This document shows, one piece after another, positions 57,200 to 64,000 of a stretch of 64,000 bases of DNA. The notes beneath the pieces were generated by a model. That model saw only the letters and a program-made list of their open reading frames with translations, was not told where the DNA came from and did no database searches. A program made the translations under genes and the position numbers. The DNA is from Ceratothoa steindachneri (lineage: Eukaryota > Arthropoda > Malacostraca > Isopoda > Cymothoidae), in contig OZ018326.1 of NCBI GenBank assembly GCA_963969495.1, positions 152,954,306-153,018,305 of the forward strand. The letters run 5' to 3'. The stretch's first letter is position 1, and every line of letters starts with the position of its first letter.

Positions 57200-58180
57200 G
57201 CGAACTCCTCCAACTGTTCGAGTCGGGAGCAAATTATAAGAAGCACGTCCTTCCATAGACTGGGGCTCCTCCTCTTTTTAACTATAGAGGGGCATATGCC
57301 CTTATACTGGCGGGAGTTGCAGACTCCAATTATGAACTAATAAAGGCGGAGTGTTTGGTGGAGGTGTGAAGAGAGTGTTCTCCAAATAAGGCTCTTGTAT
57401 CTGGCAACCTAATTCGTCCTATGATATAAATATTTTTTCAAACGAAATAAGTGTTTGTTATGGATGATATTTCCGTCGTCGTAAGAGCTCAATTTAGGCG
57501 TCAGTGAGTGGGTGCTCACTCTGGTGATCACATACTCCCGGTAGTATGGACGTATCGATAATGCTGAGGTAGTGCAGGGAATATGGAGACAAGACCAGAA
57601 ACAAGGGGAGACGCGGGTGAAAAATCATCCAAAGGTGCGACAAAGCCTATGCGGAAGGAGTGATTCTGTATATAAATGAGAGGGCTTGGAATTAATTAGC
57701 TCAATGAGAAAAAAATCAAGTAATTATTAGGAGGTTAATATTAATAATTTGTCATATAATAAAGTTTAACATTTGTTTTACTGTATATGTTTACTTTGCA
57801 TATGTTAGTAAATAATTAGATATTTTGTTATAAAATGCATTTGAGCGTGTACCTATATTATATAGTGTTAAGAAATATATGAATGTGGTTTAAATATCAG
57901 GTTGTCTGGAAATTAACGTCGTTTATAGAAGACAAAAAACTGCTTCTTCCAGTTGCTTAAATTGTTCCATATTTGCTTCTTTTTAAGCTTAGCAAAGCCC
58001 ATGGCTTTTAATAGCTAGTAGTAATGCCTAGGCCTTTTGTAGGTACATTTTGTTAGAACTTTTCAAGCTTTGTTGTAACGGCTCCGAAAACAACGACAAG
58101 CCGTTGTCATGGATCCGTCGTTCGTGTATTTCTAATCATTGTGTGGCAATATTGTGGCGAAACATTTAATGAAAGTGGAA
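57200..58180. other. Unassigned DNA
   Basis: No gene recognised. Confidence 0.35.
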
Positions 58181-58182
58181 GA

Positions 58183-58183
<1 letters not shown>

Positions 58184-58241
<58 letters not shown>
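58184..58241. repeat. (TA)n microsatellite
   Basis: About 56 bases of TA. Confidence 0.96.
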
Positions 58242-58396
58242 GACTCGCTGCTCCATAGTTTCTTTTCGCGTGCCTTATTACATTAGTACGATGTCGTAAA
58301 TATAGTGTTTGTAGAGGAATTAAATAGGATGGAAGCAAATTGTAAAAATAAATTATGTATCATGGTATTAATTTACATATGCATATTATTATATTG

Positions 58397-58801
58397 CAGA
58401 GTTGGGCGGTCAGCTACATTAGTCCGCTACTCCGCTACATTAGTCTGCTACTTGCGGACTCTCTATATGGTAGCGGAGTAGCGGAAGCGGGTTCTATAAG
58501 CAAAAAGTAGCAGAGTAGTGGTTAGCAGAAAATCAAGACCGCTACCGCTACCTATTTTACGTTTTTTTTTACAATAAAACTTCTATTTTTTATGTAATAT
58601 ACAGTAGTTTTCCCTGAAATTGATTAAAAACAAGTGAACAGCTGTTATTGGGTCAGCGCTTTACAATAAAAAGTAGCAGTAGTGAGTAGCGGTCTCGTCA
58701 TTTTGAAAAAGTAGCGCTAATAGCGGTAGCGGTTTCAGCTAGCCAAGGTAGCGGAGTAGCGGATAGCGGTTTCAAAAATTTGGTAGCGGCGCCCACCTCT
58801 G
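58397..58801. mobile_element. hAT-type MITE with 8-bp duplication and gtagcgg subrepeats
   Basis: The left terminus cagagttgggcggtcagc and right terminus (reverse complement) cagaggtgggcgccgcta are flanked by an exact ttatattg at 58389-58396 and 58802-58809. The 405-bp interior is rich in gtagcgg/ccgctac words that pair across the element. Non-coding. Confidence 0.93.
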
Positions 58802-59013
58802 TTATATTGCTTGACAGAATATGGCATACTGAATAGGCCCAATTTAAGCACAGTTGTATGTACTTATGTAAATATCGATGTCCTGTGGGTATGTTAAGAT
58901 GCTGTTATTGTATTGTTTGGCAGAATATGGCATAATAAATAGGCCTGCTTTGAACACAGTTGCATGTACTTATGTGAATATCGATGCCCTATGCGTATGT
59001 TAAGATGCTGTCA
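58802..59013. repeat. 106-bp unit duplicated in tandem
   Basis: A unit containing cagaatatggcata, atgtacttatgt, aatatcgatg and atgttaagatgctgt occurs twice with offset 106 and about 88% identity. The MITE at 58397 is inserted at the left edge of the first unit. Confidence 0.85.
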
Positions 59014-60230
59014 GACATTAGGTGTGCCGAAAATATGTATTTGATATGTAGCTACCTATATATTTAGTATGTACTATTCTTTCAGTGACTCCATTAACTG
59101 GCAAGGGAGTACTGTAGGGAGTGTGTTATGTAATAGGTAGGCTACTGGCACCAAGTTGCAGGATTCAATAGGCCTAGCAAAAAACTCCACAAAATGGACA
59201 CGAGGTGTTCTCATTAAATCCTAACGCGCGGGGGAATACAAAAAGGGCGAACGCAATAAAAGGGATAAAAGGTCAAGATACCTAAGTCAACAAGAGGAAA
59301 CGAATAAACCAACAATTCACGTCTGAGGATAAAATTATCAGAAGACGGAAGTCGACGGAACACCTGAGTAGACACAAAGTCCAACCAAAGGAAATTATAA
59401 CACAGTTCTGTAAAGTCGGGTCATAGAATAGCTGGATTAGCTGGAGGATGTAAGCAAATTGTGATACACAGCCGTTCAAAACTCCGCCCTTAGGGGGGTG
59501 GAACTAATGATCCCCAACGACAGATTTGTCCTGGAGTCGAACCTAAGCCACGCCCCTCTGGAAATGAAACTGTATATATAGGCGAGCAATGAGAGGAATA
59601 GAGAGTTAAGAATTAAGCATTATAATTGTCATTAAGTATTGCCATACCCGTATTAACGTTTACGGAACCCCTTTTAAAATTCACCAAGTGTTGTCGCTCC
59701 AGAATTTAATACTTTGCGTTGAGTATATATAAACTGCTAGTCGCCTGCAAAGAAACTTCGTGACGTGCCGCTTGCCACGTTATAAGCCCCTATTAGAATA
59801 AAATATATATTTTTGCAACGTCCTTCCTTACCTCGATTACCCTAAACCTTCGGTAAGTCCAGCCAAAATAAGAACATTGTGAAGAATTCATCTTTGGAGT
59901 CAGCTAGTTCATCATTGGAGATCATTCATTTAATTTGCCTTCACTATAAATTGGTCACCCCCTATAAACCTTTATCCCTATATATCTATGCCTATGTAGT
60001 ATATCCAAACAAATGCACAAATGTAATTGTAATTAACTTATATGTATTCGAACTTTGCATCTAATGGTTTAAGTGTGGGCTGCAAAGTTTACATAAGCTT
60101 CAATGTAGCCCGCTGCTTAAAATTATTATCCATCTCTGCCCTAGAACTTTCTCCTTCCAGCAGGTGTTCAGTAACTTTGTCGCACACTTCGTGGATTACT
60201 TTCATACCATCAGGGCAAGAACTTCATCTT
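59014..60230. other. Unassigned DNA, part possibly promoter- or LTR-like
   Basis: A tatatata box at about 59572 lies in a GC-richer context (gccacgcccctc just upstream), as in LTR promoters, but no borders or coding region support this. Confidence 0.25.
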
Positions 60231-60233
60231 GTA

Positions 60234-61640
60234 TCACATTTTCTTTTCACAGCCCGAGAGACAAATGATGTTACACTTCTCAATGAGTAGATTAAGAAGA
60301 AAAAGTAAACAGTTTTCCAGAACTCCATAAAATGTAACAACAAGTTGCATCTCACTTGCATGGACACAGACCAAATTGAGGCTATGGTTCTCGCAATTCA
60401 CAATTGCAGCTTTTGGGTTAATTTCAAGATTTTTTTTTGTAGAACACTTCCACTCGCTCCAACCATTGATTGAAATTTTATTTCCTTCAAAATTGTCCAG
60501 AATTTTATGTACCAAGCTGACTACATCTTTTTTGTTGTTTAAAAAAAAAAATCCCAGAAATATCACCTTTATTTCTACTTTTCTATTTTTATCAATATGA
60601 ACGTAACACAGAATTTCGGAAACCTGAAATTTATGGGCAATATCTGGAGTTGAATTCAGCATCTTGCTAAACTAATTTGCATCCTTACTCTCGGAAATTA
60701 TCTTTTCTTCAGTTTCACCAAGAAGATCGATTAAATAATTCATTTTGACTTCCGTTGGACAAGTAGGCGAACCTTTTGGTTTATCTTTCCTCTTCTGCAG
60801 GTGTTGTTTTAAAATTACATTAGCATTTAGCCAAAAGTCTGATTGTTGCTAAAATGTTTCCTGTATTTTCACTGATTGTCTCCTTTGGCTCCGATAAACT
60901 AGATATTCCTAATCTTCGATGCTCACGAAAGGCCAGATTCCCCTTGGCCAGAAATGATATAACCTCGACAATCCTTTCAGTCATAGATTTCCATTTATTT
61001 TTCGGCAGATATTTGGTGTTCAAGTTCAACATCTATCGTATTCGAACTCTAAAGTCGAACTGAAAGGTTCAGATATTCCCTCATGTAAGCTATACTGTAA
61101 GAAAAGAGCTTTTCTCATGGTTAGATATTCAGTGGAGAAACTTTCCTTGATAATTTTGACACTGACGACAACTGCTCCTTTGAAAAAACATGGTTCCCGA
61201 TATGGAGAGTATAACAACCATTTTTTCTCCACAATTCCTCCGTTTGTGGAAACCCTCTCAAACCATTGTTAGGAAAAAGACCTCCCATCCTTCTCAGCAA
61301 ATGGACCACTTTTATTTTCATATATTTCAGTGCCATCTTTTAATATTGTTATCTTCAGATTATCCGGAACCGATTTCTCCAAATAGTCAAAATCGTTTCT
61401 TGGTAAAATAGATGCTAAAATCACCTTTATCTCCTTCACAGGAGTCATCATCCTCACAACGAGGCTGGAGTGAGACAGTATTATGTTCTGATTGGGCTGA
61501 TTCTGTATCAGAAGAATCCTCTGCTTTTTTTTTATCCAAGCATCTAATGCTCCTTTTTGACGGGACTCTTCTTAGTCTCTCTGTCCCTCTTTTTTCCACT
61601 TCTGTACTCCACTGGGTCTCACTTTCTTCGTATGCAACAT
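60234..61640 (-). pseudogene. ZMYM1-like hAT transposase, N-terminal two thirds, decayed
   Basis: Minus-strand pieces in order: a charged N-terminus (KKAEDSSDTESAQSEHN) near 61500, then GLFPNNGLRGFPQTEELWRK and YTLHIGNHVF, the KxWxxY-type cysteine-finger region in degraded form. KSMTERIVEVISFLAKGNLA with FREHR follows near 60960. Then comes SESKDAN*FSKMLNSTPDIA, where the family LDSTPD (first catalytic Asp) is LNSTPD. VSEILCYVHIDKNRKVEI and NCENHSLNLVCVHASEM (the hAT C/N-x2-H-x-x-NL motif) end it. The segment with the second catalytic Asp is deleted, and the C-terminus with the dimerisation domain is absent. Termini were not found. Confidence 0.75.
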
Positions 61641-61644
61641 CTGA

Positions 61645-62395
61645 AATTATATATACAAAGTGATTACAAACTTCAAATCAAAAATTAATTTATGAATATA
61701 ATAAAAAAAATAAAGTATATTATTTAAATTATTCAATTAATTTATTTAAAGTTAGTATTTACAGTAATTCAAGTTAAATTTAAAGTAGGTTAAATTAAGT
61801 ACATGTAAATTAAGAAGTACTTAAGGAATGCTGAAAAAAAGGGAACCACGGAGAGAATTACGCATTCAGCACTAGGCACAACACAGTCCGCAACAGGAGA
61901 AAATCGGGGTAAAACAAGGCATTACCTTTTATTCCGCCCCACCTAAACATTTCACTAAATTCATCAAAGAACCGAGTAAAACGTGGTTGCACCCGTTATA
62001 GAGCTATTCATTGACATGGATAAGTAGAAGAAATAACTTGGATGTCCCTAAAATTGGAAAAAGAAATACAAGTTATGGCTCGAGGAAAAGCAGAAACGAA
62101 CCCTTGAACTCGGCTTGCTGTTTCAGAGGTGCCCCACATGCGCATGCGTGGTGTGGGGACTCATTTCCTTCGGATAAAAACCGTACACCACTTTAAATAA
62201 AGGGCTAACCAACGATTCCACCGACTCCAAAAATGATTTTTTTCACCACCGTTCGAAATAACTCTCTTATTTCACTCTTTGATTGATCCCCCTTATCCCT
62301 GAATTTGGATGGCCGGGGCCGCAGCACCCTCTGCCCCCTTTTAGCACGCTACTGTTTGGGCGCCCATGAGATTGATTTCGGGACAGAAAGAATTA
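61645..62395. other. Unassigned DNA
   Basis: No gene recognised. It contains a palindromic atgcgcatgcgt word near 62139. Confidence 0.3.
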
Positions 62396-62397
62396 TT

Positions 62398-62960
62398 ACG
62401 AGAGATTCAAACTGGCTTCTTCGTTGCAAAATTAAGCGCAAAAATCAATGGCTTGATCGCAAACAGAAACCTATTTCTTCGCCTGGAGTGGTTTGTAACA
62501 GCAAAATTCTATTCCTTGGATTTAGTCGGGAGCAAAAGGAGTTAATCGTTATGAGTTCCTTTATAATAAGCAAACAGTTACTGGAGACCTAACTGTTCAA
62601 TAATTGCAACGTTCATATGAAGCTCTTGAAGAAAAACGTTCATCACTGGTCGACCGAATGGATGTAGTCTTCCTTCATGATAATAATGCACGTACAAACA
62701 TACCATGTTTGACCAAAGGAAAAAAAGCGTTATAATAGTTTGGGAAGTTCTTCTTCCACATCCTTATTTCCCAGACCTTTCACCATGTGATTACGATTTA
62801 CATTAGCCATTACAACATCACCTAAATGTCAAAGTTGACTTTGATGCGGATGTGGAAAAGGATATAAAATAATATATCCCATCAAAACAGTCATTTTTTC
62901 AAGTAGGGACCAAGTGGGATAACATTGTCGATAAGGATGGAAATTACTTGTATGAATAAA
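62398..62960 (+). pseudogene. mariner transposase C-terminal half (SETMAR-like type)
   Basis: Reads WLLRCKIKRKNQWLDRKQKP, then SSFIISKQLLET and, in shifted frames, SYEALEEKRSSLVDRMDVVF and FLHDNNARTN near 62670-62700 (the HDNARPH motif with a duplicated Asn). PYFPDLSPCDYDLH follows near 62760-62805 (third catalytic Asp), then LNVKVDFDADVEKDIK and VGTKWDNIVDKDGNYLYE with a stop at about 62957. The N-terminal DNA-binding half and first catalytic Asp are missing. Several stops and frameshifts; inactive. Confidence 0.8.
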
Positions 62961-62964
62961 TGTA

Positions 62965-63220
62965 CTTTTTATATGTTAGAAATGATTTACTTTCCTTAAA
63001 AAATATTACATCCATTACTTAACCTAATACACATTGTAGGTCTATTACTGCGAAATAGATTTGTCTAAATATATACAAACTATTATAACAATACCGCTGC
63101 TTTAATATCACGCAAATAGGAGCAGGACGTCTCTCACGGCATGATAAGAGGATTGATTGATTATATATATAACCAGCAGCAGCATCTATCTATCTACCCT
63201 TCACATTTTTTGTTCCTTTA
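62965..63220. other. Unassigned AT-rich DNA
   Basis: Nothing recognised. Confidence 0.3.
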
Positions 63221-63221
63221 A

Positions 63222-63277
63222 GTCCCCCTCCTCAACGAGGTCCTTGTTGAGATTATTTATGTTAAGGAGGGGGACGT
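63222..63277. repeat. Short inverted repeat, 15-bp arms
   Basis: gtccccctcctcaac and gttaaggagggggac pair with one mismatch around a loop of about 26 nt. Confidence 0.75.
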
Positions 63278-63320
63278 TAAGATGGCCGCGGAGAAAACTG
63301 ATTTGATTACTATGTAGGTG

Positions 63321-63352
63321 CAATGGCGGATCCAGGATAAAAATTAGGGGGG
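63321..63352 (+). repeat. hAT-like left terminus
   Basis: caatggcggatccaggataa followed by a run of G resembles hAT termini of the cagtggcgga type (compare 54021). It probably marks the start of an element running off the right edge. Confidence 0.45.
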
Positions 63353-63807
63353 AACTAACAAAACTAATTAATAATAATAATTAATACATACTAAAAAACT
63401 CTCCTCCGTCTGCGGAGTCTGAGAAAAGGGCATTGATAATAAACAACAGCATCTCATAAAGGAGTGAGCACTAACTCTCTCAGATCTCAAAAAGTTTTCA
63501 GACACCAGAAAATTATGAATTGCAGTTTTGGGACGTCAGCTAAGGTATAATACTTAATTTAATAACACTAACAAAAATTAACTTTTTGTCAACTACAAAG
63601 ATTAGAATAACATTTTTTTTAATGTAGTTTTATGTATAGATTTCAAAAATGGAAGTCATTTTTATCGAAATGACCGTTTTTTTGTAAGTTGCCAATTACT
63701 ATTTTTGTCAAATTTTGAAGATTTTAACGAATTTTACTCTTTTATTTCTTATTTTCAGGTTATTTAACTGAATAAAATATTAAATAAAAGCAACGATTTC
63801 AATTAAA

Positions 63808-64000
63808 ATGCTAAGAGGAGAGTGTAAAATTAGCCCAGATAAATTTTGCTACATATGCGGTTCAGTAACATTTAAAAAAAATCCAAGAAATATTTCTTCT
63901 CTAGTGAAAAAACTATATAATTTGTATTTTGGATGTAAAATTGACGACCAAGATATATCATGGGCACCACATATCTGTTGCACAACATGCTTTAATTCTT
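63808..64000 (+). CDS. Start of a transposon-type ORF with paired CxxC zinc-binding motifs (cut by window end)
   Basis: An open frame of 64 codons from ATG 63808 to the window end, preceded by a plausible 3' splice site (tttcttattttcag ending at 63758). It reads MLRGECKISPDKFCYICG, then NISSLVKKLYNLYFGCKI and DDQDISWAPHICCTTC. C-x2-C at both ends of the segment suggests a ZAD-like or treble-clef zinc module. The same N-terminal pattern (FCY-x-CG ... Y-x-x-YFG-x-K ... SWAPH-x-C-x-x-C) is common at the start of multi-copy, uncharacterised arthropod ORFs that I associate with mobile elements. The hAT-like terminus at 63321 supports that. Function unknown. Confidence 0.55.
   Translation, partial: MLRGECKISPDKFCYICGSVTFKKNPRNISSLVKKLYNLYFGCKIDDQDISWAPHICCTTCFNS

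Noticed and set aside
56718..57239. Overlapping open frames on both strands encoding repeated MYVHTYQS-like or IDMYVHTY-like peptides
   Set aside because: A 45-bp tandem repeat keeps all frames open. There is no start context, no codon bias and equal openness on both strands.

Overview
This window reads as eukaryotic nuclear DNA from an invertebrate, most likely an arthropod and perhaps a crustacean. The species is inference. It rests on AT-rich intergenic DNA, very long (TA)n tracts, spliceosomal exon borders, Penelope-like retroelements with GIY-YIG tails, Gmr1-type LTR elements and a mix of mariner, Tc1 and hAT relics. I saw no bacterial operon, CRISPR array, rRNA or functional tRNA gene.

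Only one ordinary host gene is convincing. Two exons on the minus strand (1346-1523 and 2409-2635) encode part of the metallo-beta-lactamase domain of CPSF73/CPSF3, the pre-mRNA 3'-end endonuclease. Their splice sites are clean and the phases match. Almost everything else recognisable is mobile DNA in various states of decay.

Layout. 2.8-14 kb holds LINE relics: an APE-type LINE with a 2A-like leader, CR1/jockey-like RT pieces, an RNase H/zinc-finger tail with poly(A), and an RLE-type LINE tail, plus a Tc1 relic and a 216-bp tandem duplication. 14-23.8 kb is a nested cluster: an inverted-repeat family, a decayed mariner, four Penelope-like pieces (two in tail-to-tail inversion), a complete-length mariner (19113-20377) inserted in one of them at an identifiable TA, and two tRNA-derived SINE copies. 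24.2-33.8 kb contains two Ty3/gypsy elements of the Gmr1 type, with integrase before reverse transcriptase. The plus-strand one has a long open INT-RT-RNaseH frame and a 3' LTR. The minus-strand one retains gag, protease, INT and part of RT but is broken throughout.

34.9-44.7 kb is a hAT district. A Buster/ZBED5-like element is bounded exactly by TIRs and an 8-bp target duplication (34900-37634). It is followed by a GTF2IRD2-like relic, then an ORF resembling FEN/XPG-type nucleases. A sharply bounded 2499-bp element (42186-44684) sits 20 bp downstream of that ORF and carries an atypical hAT-like transposase that I could not assign to a named family. 45-64 kb is mixed: LTR-like sequence, two minisatellites, three MITE-like elements (two with perfect 8-bp target duplications), Tc1, mariner and ZMYM1-like hAT relics, and at the right edge the start of a zinc-binding transposon-type ORF.

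No multi-gene pathway is visible. The clearest logic is of nested insertions: mariner into Penelope, a hAT MITE into a tandem duplication, an unassigned hAT-like element beside a nuclease-like ORF, and many elements abutting (TA)n tracts. Frame and boundary statements come from reading the sequence. Family names rest on remembered family motifs and were not checked by database search.
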